In this document: positions 34,911 to 44,436 of the stretch, piece by piece
How positions within the stretch are numbered: the stretch's first letter is position 1
Layout: every line of letters begins with the position of its first letter
Assembly: GCA_965248135.1 (NCBI GenBank)
Contig: CBDFIN010000008.1
Location: 124,001-188,000 of the forward strand
DNA length: 64,000 nt
Direction of reading: 5' to 3'
Source of the DNA: SZUA-100 sp965248135
GTDB taxonomy: Bacteria; Pseudomonadota; Alphaproteobacteria; Rhizobiales; Rhizobiaceae
Position numbers and translations under genes: made by a program
The notes under the pieces: generated by a model
What the model was told of the DNA's origin: nothing
The model's database searches: none
The model's input: only the letters and a program-made list of their open reading frames with translations

Positions 34911-35678
34911 ATGGATAAAGCGATTTCAAAGCGAAACATATTGGTATTTCCACTCCTTGCTCTAACGGTATTCGCGACCGGCTGCACGAGCACCAATACC
35001 GGGTCTTCGACCCATGGCGGTATTGTCGGCGCACAAGCCAGATCGCCCTTTGATGATCCGGGCTCTAAAGCGCTTAACCGGGCCTGGGCGGCCCGCGGCC
35101 AGCCACAACAATTTGACTACAGCTCAATTTACGCCTCCGCCGCCGATGGCGATATTGTCATGAGCGCCTTTAATCACAACAAGATGAGCGACAAATATCT
35201 GCGCAAGCAGGTTCGTTTCTTCGGCCCCGAGGCACCGGGAACCATTGTTGTTGATGCTTCGGGCCCTCATCTTTATCTGGTTCAAGCGGGCGGTATGGCG
35301 ATGCGCTACGGCATTGCGGTCGGCAAGGAGGGATTTGGCTGGACCGGAAGTGCCAGGGTTCAGCGCAAAACCACCTGGCCCACGTGGACACCACCAGCAG
35401 AAATGATCAAGCGCAAGCCGAGCCTGGCCAAATATGCCGAGGGTATGCCGGGTGGCACAAATAATCCACTTGGAGCACGCGCCATTTATCTTTACAAGAA
35501 TGGCAAGGACACGCTTTACCGCATTCATGGCACAACCCGGCCGCACAGCATTGGCCGCAAGGCTTCCAGCGGCTGTTTCCGCATGATTAATCAGGATGCA
35601 GCCGATCTATATGCGCGCGTGCAAGCTGGCGCCAATGTTTATGTGCGTTCCTATCTGCGTGAAACTGAATCCAGATAG
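34911..35678 (+). CDS. L,D-transpeptidase lipoprotein (YkuD/ErfK)
   Basis: 255 residues. Signal peptide with lipobox (TVFATGC, Cys25). A YkuD domain begins near GTIVVDASGPHLYLVQ and ends with the catalytic HGTTRPHSIGRKASSGCFRM, the H-x-x-x-x-x-S-x-G-C-x-R pattern. It forms 3-3 cross-links or attaches proteins to peptidoglycan in the periplasm. Stands alone, with 222 bp upstream that contain no gene. Confidence 0.93.
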   Translation: MDKAISKRNILVFPLLALTVFATGCTSTNTGSSTHGGIVGAQARSPFDDPGSKALNRAWAARGQPQQFDYSSIYASAADGDIVMSAFNHNKMSDKYLRKQVRFFGPEAPGTIVVDASGPHLYLVQAGGMAMRYGIAVGKEGFGWTGSARVQRKTTWPTWTPPAEMIKRKPSLAKYAEGMPGGTNNPLGARAIYLYKNGKDTLYRIHGTTRPHSIGRKASSGCFRMINQDAADLYARVQAGANVYVRSYLRETESR

Positions 35679-35853
35679 GGCGTCAAACCGCTACATCGGC
35701 GATAATTGTTTCGGCAGCTACGGTCCGGTTTTGATATGTCGGAAGCCGCCCGGATTTCATCAAATTGGGCGCAGTACACACTCATGGCTGGCGCTTTCGC
35801 CGCACATCGTCTAAACCCGCTCCGAATTGACACTTCCTGGAGCACAGCCCGCC

Positions 35854-36882
35854 ATGCGCGCCTTGCAACTTCTCGCCGACAAACATGTTTCGATCACCGA
35901 TATCGCAGAACCGCAAGAACCTGCGGAGGGAGAGGTTCAACTGCGCATCAAGGTTGTCGCCCTCAATCACATTGACGTGTGGGGCTGGCGCGGCATGGCA
36001 TTCGCCAAGCGCAAACTGCCGATGGCGGTTGGAGCAGAAGCTTCTGGCGAAGTGGTTAAACTCGGCCCCGGTGTTGCTGACCTAAAATGCGGCCAGCTTG
36101 TATCCATCTACGGTGCCCAAACCTGCGGTCTTTGTGCGCCGTGTAGCCAAGGCAGGGACAATCTTTGTGAACACGTCGGTGGGGTCCACGGCTTCCACCT
36201 AGATGGCTTTGCCCGCGAATTGGTCAATATGCCCGCCCGACTGCTGGTGCCCGCCCCTCCCGGCGTTGATGCGGTGGGCGCGGCTCTGGCGCCGGTTACC
36301 TTCGGCACTGTCGAGCACATGCTGTTCGATAATGCCAAACTTACTTCCGGCGAAACCGTGCTTGTCCATGCCGGCGGCTCGGGCATAGGCTCAGCCGCCA
36401 TCCAGTTGGCCAAGAACATCGGCTGCACGGTAATCACCACGGTCGGTAGTGACGAAAAAATCGAGCGCTGTCATGAGCTTGGCGCTGACCACGTGATCAA
36501 CTATCGTGAGGACCGGTTTGAGGGTGTAACCCGCAAACTGACCAAAAAGCGGGGCGTTGATGTGGTGTTTGAACATGTCGGCCCGGACACGTGGCAGGGT
36601 TCGATGTTGTGCCTGAAACGAGGTGGAAGACTGGTCACCTGCGGCTCGACCAGCGGTGTATCGGCCAGCACCAATTTGATGATGCTGTTCCAACAGCAAT
36701 TGAAACTGCTGGGTTCTTTCGGCTGTCGAATGGAAAACATGGCCGATGCCATGCACAAGATGGCCAAGAATTATGTTCAACCGGTGATCGATAAGGAAAT
36801 CGAGTTCGGCGATCTGGCGACCGCGCTTGAACGCATGGAAAGCCGCAAAGTATTTGGCAAAATTATCATGCGGATGAATTGA
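35854..36882 (+). CDS. Zinc-type MDR alcohol dehydrogenase (adh2XL-like)
   Basis: 342 residues from the ATG at 35854. GroES-like N-terminus, structural zinc site CGLCAPCSQGRDNLC, and NAD(P) Rossmann motif VLVHAGGSGIGSAAIQLAKN. The catalytic-zinc GHE motif is replaced by GAEASGEV, so the reaction may resemble quinone or enoyl reductases. In rhizobia an adh2XL gene precedes lpxXL in the very-long-chain fatty-acid cluster; the same order here supports that role. Six codons separate it from lpxXL. Confidence 0.82.
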   Translation: MRALQLLADKHVSITDIAEPQEPAEGEVQLRIKVVALNHIDVWGWRGMAFAKRKLPMAVGAEASGEVVKLGPGVADLKCGQLVSIYGAQTCGLCAPCSQGRDNLCEHVGGVHGFHLDGFARELVNMPARLLVPAPPGVDAVGAALAPVTFGTVEHMLFDNAKLTSGETVLVHAGGSGIGSAAIQLAKNIGCTVITTVGSDEKIERCHELGADHVINYREDRFEGVTRKLTKKRGVDVVFEHVGPDTWQGSMLCLKRGGRLVTCGSTSGVSASTNLMMLFQQQLKLLGSFGCRMENMADAMHKMAKNYVQPVIDKEIEFGDLATALERMESRKVFGKIIMRMN

Positions 36883-36887
36883 ACAAC

Positions 36888-37829
36888 ATGAAGGTCAAGC
36901 GCCACCCGCTGGTCGAGCGAAGTTACATCAAAGCGAAGATCGTCAAAGACTGGATTATCGCCAAGCTGGTCGGGCTGGTTCTTCATTATTTGAAAAAGTT
37001 GCCGCCTGAACGTTCAACAGAACTGGCCGAGCGCAATTTCCGGCGACTGGCCATGTGGTTGCCGCGCACGGCACTTGCCCGGCGCAATATGAGTATGGCC
37101 TTTCCTGAAAAAACGCCCGGTGAGATCAACGCCCTGTTGCGTGAAATGTGGGGCAATTTCGGCCGGGCGATGGCTGAGTATGTCTTTCTCGACCAATTGT
37201 TCGATTTCGACCCGGAACGGCCAAATGAGGGTCGGGTTGAGTTTTCGGGGATCGAGCATTTCCGCATGATAAGGGACACTGACGGCCCCGTAATCCTGTT
37301 TACCGGCCACACCGGCAACTGGGAATTGCTGCCCATCGGTGCGGCGGTCTATGATCTCAATGTGACGGCGCTTTTTCGACCGCCGAATAATCGTTTTCTG
37401 GCGAAAAAGGTGCTTAAGGCGCGACGCACCACAATGGGCCATTTGGTGCCATCACGCGCTGGTGCCGCATGGGCGCTGGCAGACGTGATGGAAAAAGGTG
37501 GCACAGTGGGATTGCTGGTCGACCAGCACTTTACCAAGGGCCCGATGATAGATTTTTTTGGCCACAAGGCCCGCGCCAACCCGCTATTGGCAAAACTGGC
37601 CCGGCAGTTTGACTGCCCGGTCTATCCCGCGCGCTGTATCCGGCTTAAAGGCGGACGGTTTCGCCTGGAGTTGCAGGACCCAATCACCCTGCCCCGCAAC
37701 AAGACCGGAGAAATCGACGTGCCTGCCTCAACCCAGATGATCAATTCGATTGTCGAAGACTGGGTGCGGCAATATCCGGCCCAATGGCTCTGGTTGCACA
37801 ATCGTTGGCGCGGCGGCAACACACCATGA
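36888..37829 (+). CDS. lpxXL: Lipid A acyltransferase (LpxXL/HtrB family)
   Basis: 313 residues from the ATG at 36888. HtrB/LpxL family: an N-terminal membrane helix, catalytic motif FTGHTGNWELL (H-x4-E), then RPPNNRFLAKKVLKARR and LVDQHFTKG. Position right after the adh2XL-like gene suggests LpxXL, which adds the C28 very-long-chain acyl group to lipid A at the inner membrane. The acpXL, fabZ and fabF genes of that pathway are not beside it. Could be an ordinary LpxL; context favours LpxXL. Confidence 0.82.
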   Translation: MKVKRHPLVERSYIKAKIVKDWIIAKLVGLVLHYLKKLPPERSTELAERNFRRLAMWLPRTALARRNMSMAFPEKTPGEINALLREMWGNFGRAMAEYVFLDQLFDFDPERPNEGRVEFSGIEHFRMIRDTDGPVILFTGHTGNWELLPIGAAVYDLNVTALFRPPNNRFLAKKVLKARRTTMGHLVPSRAGAAWALADVMEKGGTVGLLVDQHFTKGPMIDFFGHKARANPLLAKLARQFDCPVYPARCIRLKGGRFRLELQDPITLPRNKTGEIDVPASTQMINSIVEDWVRQYPAQWLWLHNRWRGGNTP

Positions 37830-38314
37830 TAATTCGCCCAGAATGCCGTGCCGATATCACAGCGATACGAAATGTCCATATCAACTCGTTTTCGGATAAT
37901 CAGGAGGCCGATCTGGTTGATGCATTGAGGGATCAACACGACGCCGTATTGTCGCTGGTTGCAATTGATGGTGATACCATCGTTGGTCATGTCATGTTCT
38001 CGCGAATGCGAGCGCCATTTAGTGCCCTGGGGCTCGCCCCGGTTGCCGTTCTCGCTGATCATCGCAAGAAGGGGGTCGCCGACGGTCTCATAAAAAAAGG
38101 CATCGAATTGGCAAAACTTGCGGCATGGGAGGGGATGTTCGTCCTTGGCAATCCCGATTACTACCAGCGTTTCGGCTTCAGTGTCGCTGCTGCCGCCGAA
38201 TTCCAGTCGCGCTATGCCGGACCTTACTTCATGGCCCTTTCATTGCAGGGAAGTGAATTCCCGGTCCACACCGGTGCGGTCTCCTATGCGGACGCGTTCG
38301 ATGCGTTGGAATGA
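37826..38314 (+). CDS. GNAT-family N-acetyltransferase
   Basis: 162 residues from the ATG at 37826, overlapping the lpxXL stop as ATGA. GNAT fold: GHVMFSRM, LAPVAVLADHRKKGVADGLI (acetyl-CoA loop) and GNPDYYQRFGF, the last typical of the YhbS-like subgroup. Acceptor unknown. Transcribed with the lipid A genes. Convergent with prfB. Confidence 0.85.
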   Translation: MIIRPECRADITAIRNVHINSFSDNQEADLVDALRDQHDAVLSLVAIDGDTIVGHVMFSRMRAPFSALGLAPVAVLADHRKKGVADGLIKKGIELAKLAAWEGMFVLGNPDYYQRFGFSVAAAAEFQSRYAGPYFMALSLQGSEFPVHTGAVSYADAFDALE

Positions 38315-38372
38315 GATCAACAGCGGTGTAGAACAGCGGAGATAACTGCCTTCCCGGTCATCAATTTCCGCT

Positions 38373-39497
38373 TTATTCGATGTCTTCCACAGCCTTGTCT
38401 TCACCCGAAACCTGGTGGGCGAGCGCTGCTTCCATGAATTCATTGAGATTGCCGTCGAGCACCGCCGTCGGGTTGGTGCTTTCGATACCGGTGCGCAAAT
38501 CCTTTACCAACTGATAGGGCTGCAGCACGTAAGAACGGATTTGATGGCCCCAGCCAATATCGGTTTTCGCCTCGTGCGCCGACTGGGTTGCTTCCTCTCG
38601 TTTCTTGATCTCCATATCATACAAACGCGCCCGCAACGCCTTCATCGCATTGGCGCGATTTTGGTGTTGGGATTTCTCTGACGAGGTCACCACTGTGCCG
38701 GTTGGCAGGTGGGTAATGCGCACGGCCGAATCGGTGGTGTTGACGTGCTGCCCCCCTGCGCCCGAGGAACGGTAGGTATCGACCCGGATATCCTTGTCCT
38801 GGATATCGACTTCGACATTATCGTCAATCACCGGATATACCCACACCGACGAAAACGACGTGTGGCGGCGCGATTGGCTGTCATAGGGCGAAATACGGAC
38901 CAGCCGGTGCACGCCGGACTCGGTTTTTGCATAGCCATAGGCGTTGTGGCCCTTGATCAAAATGGTTCCAGATTTTATGCCTGCTTCGTCGCCGGGCGTT
39001 GTCGACATCACCTCGAGCTTGAACCCCTGCTGTTCAGCCCATCTTGAATACATCCGCATAAGCATGGCCGCCCAATCCTGACTTTCCGTACCTCCGGCAC
39101 CCGAATGAACCTCAAGAAAGGTGTCATTGGCATCAGCCTCACCAGAAAGCAGCGTATCGACCTGGCGTTTACCGAGGTTTTTGTGCAGCACGCGCAATGC
39201 CATCTCAGCTTCGGCAACGACCTCATCGTCGCCCTCTTCTTCACCCATTTCGATGAGATCAGTGCAGTCGGTCATTTCGGTTTCAAGACCGTTTATCGAC
39301 GTGATCGAATTCTCCAGATGCTGGCGCTCGCGCATTAATTTCTGCGCCTCGGCCGGATCGTTCCACAATTCCGGCGCCTCGGCCTTGTCGTTCAGCAGTG
39401 CCAGACGCGTTTGTGCTTTTCCCCAGTCAAGATGACGTCGTAAGAGACTGATCGTCTGCGTTATTTCGTCAACAAGGCCTTGCGATTCTGCACGCAT
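38373..39497 (-). CDS. prfB: Peptide chain release factor 2
   Basis: 374 residues. The GGQ motif (SSGAGGQHVNTTDSAVRI) is intact; the stop-codon reading motif is SPY (VRISPYDSQSRRHTSF) instead of the E. coli SPF. The frame is continuous from the first ATG with no UGA frameshift site, so the autoregulatory +1 frameshift of many prfB genes is absent. Reads UAA/UGA. Follows the PBP1a gene in the usual rhizobial order. Confidence 0.96.
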   Translation of the reverse strand: MRAESQGLVDEITQTISLLRRHLDWGKAQTRLALLNDKAEAPELWNDPAEAQKLMRERQHLENSITSINGLETEMTDCTDLIEMGEEEGDDEVVAEAEMALRVLHKNLGKRQVDTLLSGEADANDTFLEVHSGAGGTESQDWAAMLMRMYSRWAEQQGFKLEVMSTTPGDEAGIKSGTILIKGHNAYGYAKTESGVHRLVRISPYDSQSRRHTSFSSVWVYPVIDDNVEVDIQDKDIRVDTYRSSGAGGQHVNTTDSAVRITHLPTGTVVTSSEKSQHQNRANAMKALRARLYDMEIKKREEATQSAHEAKTDIGWGHQIRSYVLQPYQLVKDLRTGIESTNPTAVLDGNLNEFMEAALAHQVSGEDKAVEDIE

Positions 39498-39675
39498 TTA
39501 TTGGTGTTTCCATTCATTAGAAAGCGCAATACGACCGCTGGCGTCCATTGATCGATGCGCAAAAATAGGTCTGTAGCTTGCGGAAGTAAAGGGCGCCGTC
39601 GGTGGTTTTCTCAAGCCGGCCGGCAGAAATCAAACTGCATTTGGGACGTATTTTTCATAGCGACCGCATTCATGG

Positions 39676-42138
39676 TTAGTAAAGGCCACCGGTGCCGGAA
39701 ACCACTGCCCGGTTTGCCTGCGGCGTAACCGTCAATAAACCGCGGGCCAGTTCTTCTTCAAATCCGATGACAGAAAAAGTGTCCGGTGGACGAGTGCCAG
39801 GTTTGAAGGCTTCCAGTATGACACCCTTGCCACCTTTTTTTGCCCGTAATCCGGTCCTGCGATTGATCGGGATCAGTTGAATACCATGAGGCACCCGGAA
39901 TTTCACCGGTGGCACGCCTTTCAATGCTGCTTCCATGAATTCGCGAAAAATCGGCGCGGCAAGACCGCCACCCGTGCTGCCCCGGCCCATCGGCTTTGGC
40001 CGGTCAAAGCCAATAAAAACACCAACCGTCAGATCACTTGAATAACCTACGAACCAGGCGTCCTTTTCCTCGTTGGTTGTCCCTGTTTTGCCGGCAATTG
40101 GTCTTCCCATGGTGCTTAGTTTGGCCGCTGTTCCGCGCTGCACAACGCCTTCCATCATGGAGGTGATCTGATAGGCGGTCATCGGATCTAGAACCTGCTC
40201 ACGGTTGTCTTTCAGTACCGGTTCTTCCTGACCGCGCCATTGTTCAACCGAACAGGTTTCACAAATGCGCTCTTCGTGCTTGAAAATTGTCTTGCCGTAG
40301 CGGTCCTGGATGCGGTCAATCAGTGACGGGTTGATATATTTACCGCCATTGGCAAGCACAGCATAGGCGCTGACCAGCCGCATGACGGTCGTCTCGCCCG
40401 AACCAAGCGACATCGCCAGAACCGGTAACATATTGTCGTAAATACCAAAGTTCTTGGCATATTTAGCGACCAGCGGCATGCCCATGTCCTTGGCCAGGCG
40501 CACGGTCATCAGGTTGCGCGACCGTTCGATACCGAGCCGCAAGGTAGACGGACCGGCATATGTTCCGCCATAGTTTTTCGGCTCCCATAGGCCAAGGGTG
40601 CGCCCTTGATTGATCTTGATCGGGGCATCAAGCACCACCGAAGACGGGGTGTAACCATTGTCGAGTGCGGCTGCATATACAAATGGCTTGAATGCCGAAC
40701 CGGGTTGACGATAGGCCTGGGTGGCCCGATTGAACTGGGATTGCGAGAAGGAAAAACCACCGACCATCGCCAGAACACGGCCCGTGTGGGGATCCATGGC
40801 GATGATGGCCCCACCAATTTTTGGCGGCTGGCGCAATCGATAGCCTGTGTCATCCGATTTTTTCTCGACATAGACAACATCGCCAATGCTCAATATCTGG
40901 TCGACCGTCTTGGCTTTGCGGCGTTTTTCATCCTTGATAGTGACCAGCTTCGCCCATTTCATATCCTTAAGGGAAATCGTTACTTCATCCCGCTGATCGG
41001 ATATTTTTTTGGAAACAAGCGTTTTTGGCCGCAGGCCAACCCGCGCTTCACTACCATTAATCGACAATACCACCGCCAAGGTCCATTCCGGCACATCCGT
41101 GAACGGTTTGACCTTATTCAACACTATGCCCCAGTCATCGCCAGGTTCGATTGTCGTGACAGGACCACGGTAACCATGGCGGATATCATATTTGATTAAA
41201 CCTTTTATCAGCGCTCTGCGTGCAGCGACCTGAAGTCTGGGATTAAGTGTGGTGCGGATAGAAAGACCGCCCTCATATAGCGCATCTTCGCCATACCGCT
41301 GGACGATTTCTCGGCGCACTTCTTCAGAAAAATATTCCGAGGCAAACAGATAAGCACCCTTTGGCCTTGGGTTGACCCCCAAGGGCTGCTTCTTTGCCTT
41401 GTCACCATCATCAAACGAGATGAAATTATTGCTCACCATACGGTTTATGATGGTATTCCGGTGTTCCACCGCCCGTTTGGGATGGCGGAACGGATGGTAG
41501 TTATTGGGCGCCTTGGGCAGGCTTGCCAGGTAGGCTGTTTCAGCAAGGGTAAGTTCGTTGACAGACTTGTTAAAATACGCAAGCGAAGCGCCAGCTACGC
41601 CATAAGAACCCAATCCGAGGAAAATTTCATTCATATAGAGTTCGAGGATACGATCCTTTGAGTAGGCCCGCTCGATGCGCAAGGAGAGAATCGCCTCTTT
41701 GATTTTACGGTCGATCGAGCGCTCATTCGATAGCAGAAAGTTTTTCGACACCTGCTGGGTAATGGTTGATCCGCCGACCTTGCGTTTGCCTTTGCCAAAA
41801 TTTTTGACATTGGTCACTACGGCGCGGGCAAGCCCGGGAATTGAAATGCCCTTGTGGCTGTAAAAGTTCTTATCCTCGGCGGCGATAAATGCCTGTTTCA
41901 ATTTCTCCGGTATTGCTTGAATGGGAAGATAAAGCCGTCGTTCGCGTGCATATTCTGCCATCAGGCTGCCGTTGACCGCGTGAATCCTGGTCGTTACCGG
42001 CGGCTCGTAGCGGTTGAGCACCTCAAAGTCCGGCAGATCGGCCACCAGCTTGGAAACGTACCAACCAACACCCAGGGCAACAATTAAAAACACCGATGCG
42101 CCAATACCAAACAGATAGCCAATCAGTCGCAAAAACAT
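39676..42138 (-). CDS. mrcA: Penicillin-binding protein 1A
   Basis: 820 residues. N-terminal TM helix; GT51 transglycosylase with AEDKNFYSHKGIS, GGSTITQQVSKN and ELYMNEIFLG; an OB-like insert; then a transpeptidase with SAFK (QPGSAFKPFVYAAAL), SRN and KTGTTNEEKDAWFVG. Bifunctional septal/side-wall peptidoglycan synthase. A 282-bp gap separates it from the amidase gene upstream; no gene is seen there. Confidence 0.96.
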   Translation of the reverse strand: MFLRLIGYLFGIGASVFLIVALGVGWYVSKLVADLPDFEVLNRYEPPVTTRIHAVNGSLMAEYARERRLYLPIQAIPEKLKQAFIAAEDKNFYSHKGISIPGLARAVVTNVKNFGKGKRKVGGSTITQQVSKNFLLSNERSIDRKIKEAILSLRIERAYSKDRILELYMNEIFLGLGSYGVAGASLAYFNKSVNELTLAETAYLASLPKAPNNYHPFRHPKRAVEHRNTIINRMVSNNFISFDDGDKAKKQPLGVNPRPKGAYLFASEYFSEEVRREIVQRYGEDALYEGGLSIRTTLNPRLQVAARRALIKGLIKYDIRHGYRGPVTTIEPGDDWGIVLNKVKPFTDVPEWTLAVVLSINGSEARVGLRPKTLVSKKISDQRDEVTISLKDMKWAKLVTIKDEKRRKAKTVDQILSIGDVVYVEKKSDDTGYRLRQPPKIGGAIIAMDPHTGRVLAMVGGFSFSQSQFNRATQAYRQPGSAFKPFVYAAALDNGYTPSSVVLDAPIKINQGRTLGLWEPKNYGGTYAGPSTLRLGIERSRNLMTVRLAKDMGMPLVAKYAKNFGIYDNMLPVLAMSLGSGETTVMRLVSAYAVLANGGKYINPSLIDRIQDRYGKTIFKHEERICETCSVEQWRGQEEPVLKDNREQVLDPMTAYQITSMMEGVVQRGTAAKLSTMGRPIAGKTGTTNEEKDAWFVGYSSDLTVGVFIGFDRPKPMGRGSTGGGLAAPIFREFMEAALKGVPPVKFRVPHGIQLIPINRRTGLRAKKGGKGVILEAFKPGTRPPDTFSVIGFEEELARGLLTVTPQANRAVVSGTGGLY

Positions 42139-42420
42139 TTATATTTCTCCAACGGTTGTCTCACTGCGCAATCTCCAACAACCCAAATGAACTGATTTGT
42201 GCATTAATTGTACCAGTTTCTTACACGGCGTCCTAGCACGAAGTTCCAGCCTTGGTGTATCGCGGCTGTTAATTGGTAAGTGTGGCAATTGTCTGATCAG
42301 GTCAAGCATGGTTTGGAATTCGGCTCTTTTTTAAACATAGTCTGTCTCTGCAACAGGAAGTGTCGCCCCAATAACCAGGCAGAGCCGGTCGAATGTTGTG
42401 TATTGGTGACCATATTCGTC

Positions 42421-43686
42421 CTATCTTCGTGCCACATGGGTAAGAAGAAAGCGCACGATTGCGGTCTTGACGGGTTTGGCGGCGCGTTCCTGCCATTGAC
42501 GGTCTTTCATCTGATGCTCATCTTCAGCATTTGACATATAGCCCAGTTCCAACAGGACGGAGGGTATGCCATGTGCCCGCAATACGTGAAAATTGGCGGC
42601 CCGCACAGGATTTTTGATCAGTCGAATACGGCCTTTTAACTGGCCAGCCAGCGCATCTGCAAATTGGCCGGAAAACAGCTTTGTCTCCCTTCTAGTAAGA
42701 TCGATCAGAATATCAGTGACTTCATTACTGGTTTCTGGCAGCACCAGCCCGGCAAACAAATCGGCACGGTTTTCCTTTTCAGCAATCATTCTTGACAGTT
42801 CGTCCGATCCTTCAGCTGACAGAGTATAGATCGTTGCGCCGCGAATATGACGTTGACGCAACGAATCGGCGTGAACAGAAATCATCAAATCCGCTTCGTT
42901 ACGGCGCGCTATCGCAACTCTTTCGTCGAGGGAGACAAACACATCGCTGTCGCGGGTTGAAATTACATGGACCCTTTTGTCGCGTTCCAACTCACTTTTT
43001 AATGCAAGGGAAAATTCCAGCGTGACTGATTTCTCTAACGAACCGCCATTGCCTTCCGCACCACCGTCAATTCCCCCATGGCCAGGGTCGATCACCACCA
43101 CAAATCTCGAACCGTTGATGCGTTTTCCCCGACTGATGCGATCGCCCTTGTAAGCGACATTGCCCGAATTTCCGAACTGACCTGTGTGCAGAAATACAGC
43201 TTCACGATAGCTTTCATAATCGGTCTTCATAAGATCGATTATCAACCGGTGGCGCCCGTCATCGCCCAACGGCGAGACAACCGATTTTTCAATCTTTGTC
43301 GGCGAATTGGTCATCAAGACAATACGAGAGCGACCCGGTGCAATGGCTCCCTGGCGAATATCACTGACAAGACCACGGATGCGGTCTTGATATTCTCCAC
43401 CAAAGTTGAACACGGTTTCCGGCAGATCGATCACCACTCGGTTTGGGTTTTCCAAATAGAGCACTTTGTGAGTTATCTTACGGTCAAAATCGACGAATAA
43501 TCTTGTCCGGTTTTTATCTCCCACAACGCTTGCGGCAAATGCAATTGCCGGCTTTTGCTGTTGCGTGCCCTCCTCATCACCGGCTGCTACAGCAATTCCA
43601 GCCTGGACGGCGAGCAATATGGCCGTCAACAACAAAACTACTGTGGTTCCCGTCAGACGGGCTGATATGAAATGGTTGCGGCTCAT
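42421..43686 (-). CDS. amiC: N-acetylmuramoyl-L-alanine amidase (AMIN + Amidase_3)
   Basis: 421 residues with a Sec signal peptide (VVLLLTAILLAVQAGIAVAA). An AMIN domain (about 50-155) targets the septum. The Amidase_3 catalytic domain has VVVIDPGHGGIDGGAEG (first Zn His), Glu in GSLEKSVTLE, ISVHADSLRQ and LLELGYMSN. Splits daughter cell walls in the periplasm. Divergent from rne. Confidence 0.94.
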   Translation of the reverse strand: MSRNHFISARLTGTTVVLLLTAILLAVQAGIAVAAGDEEGTQQQKPAIAFAASVVGDKNRTRLFVDFDRKITHKVLYLENPNRVVIDLPETVFNFGGEYQDRIRGLVSDIRQGAIAPGRSRIVLMTNSPTKIEKSVVSPLGDDGRHRLIIDLMKTDYESYREAVFLHTGQFGNSGNVAYKGDRISRGKRINGSRFVVVIDPGHGGIDGGAEGNGGSLEKSVTLEFSLALKSELERDKRVHVISTRDSDVFVSLDERVAIARRNEADLMISVHADSLRQRHIRGATIYTLSAEGSDELSRMIAEKENRADLFAGLVLPETSNEVTDILIDLTRRETKLFSGQFADALAGQLKGRIRLIKNPVRAANFHVLRAHGIPSVLLELGYMSNAEDEHQMKDRQWQERAAKPVKTAIVRFLLTHVARR

Positions 43687-44436
43687 GGTGTTTCTGCGGA
43701 GCGTTTTTTGGTTGAAAGCTGCTCTTGATCTCCAGATATCGAAGCTAGGGATTTATGGTTAACAGATTGTTGCCAGAATTTTCACATCGTCATGGTCAGC
43801 TTGCAAATTTCAGGCTAAATTGTCGTGGAATTTATTTTTCTTGTCATATTGGTGAATGGCGCATATGTGTACTGATATGGAATCCGGTTTCGATTTGACG
43901 GGACACGGGCCAGAGTAAGAGTGAAATGTGGCAAACTGATTTTATGAAAAAGCCGTAAAGCAGGTTTGAATAATACAATCAAAGCAACACTTTAGTGGCG
44001 TTGACAAGCGTCCGCTCCGGCCATCCGACGTCTGATAATCCTTCCGATCCGATTAAAGAGTTCGTGAGTTCGGCTATTGACGAGACTCACAATTAATAGG
44101 CGTTTTGGTGTAATAAGTCACCACAGCGCTATCGCCATTTCGGCACATTCACAGAATTTCGGCGGCGTAAATCCGGAATTCTATTGGTAAAAAAACACGC
44201 GCGGCAACAATGACAGCCAGAGCTCATCAGATACCAGACGCCCAGCTACAAATGCCGGCTCCAGCAACAGTTGGATCCAGACATCAAAGTGTGAGTTCAG
44301 TTTGGTCATGCATGAATGCTCCGGCAATGGTCATGCCGGCAATCAACATATTCGATCCTCATGCGGCAAGAACCGCGAATTGTGGCCGCCAGGCCGAATT
44401 CAATCTTCCGCCACGGGATCGTGGAAAGAATTCTAC
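43687..44436. other. 750-bp gene-free region between amiC and rne
   Basis: No convincing gene: a 120-codon ORF starting at 44210 lies in a shadow frame of rne. The first 350 bp are AT-rich. RNase E transcripts in other bacteria have long regulatory leaders, so part of this may be the rne 5' UTR. I see no clear riboswitch or terminator. Confidence 0.5.
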
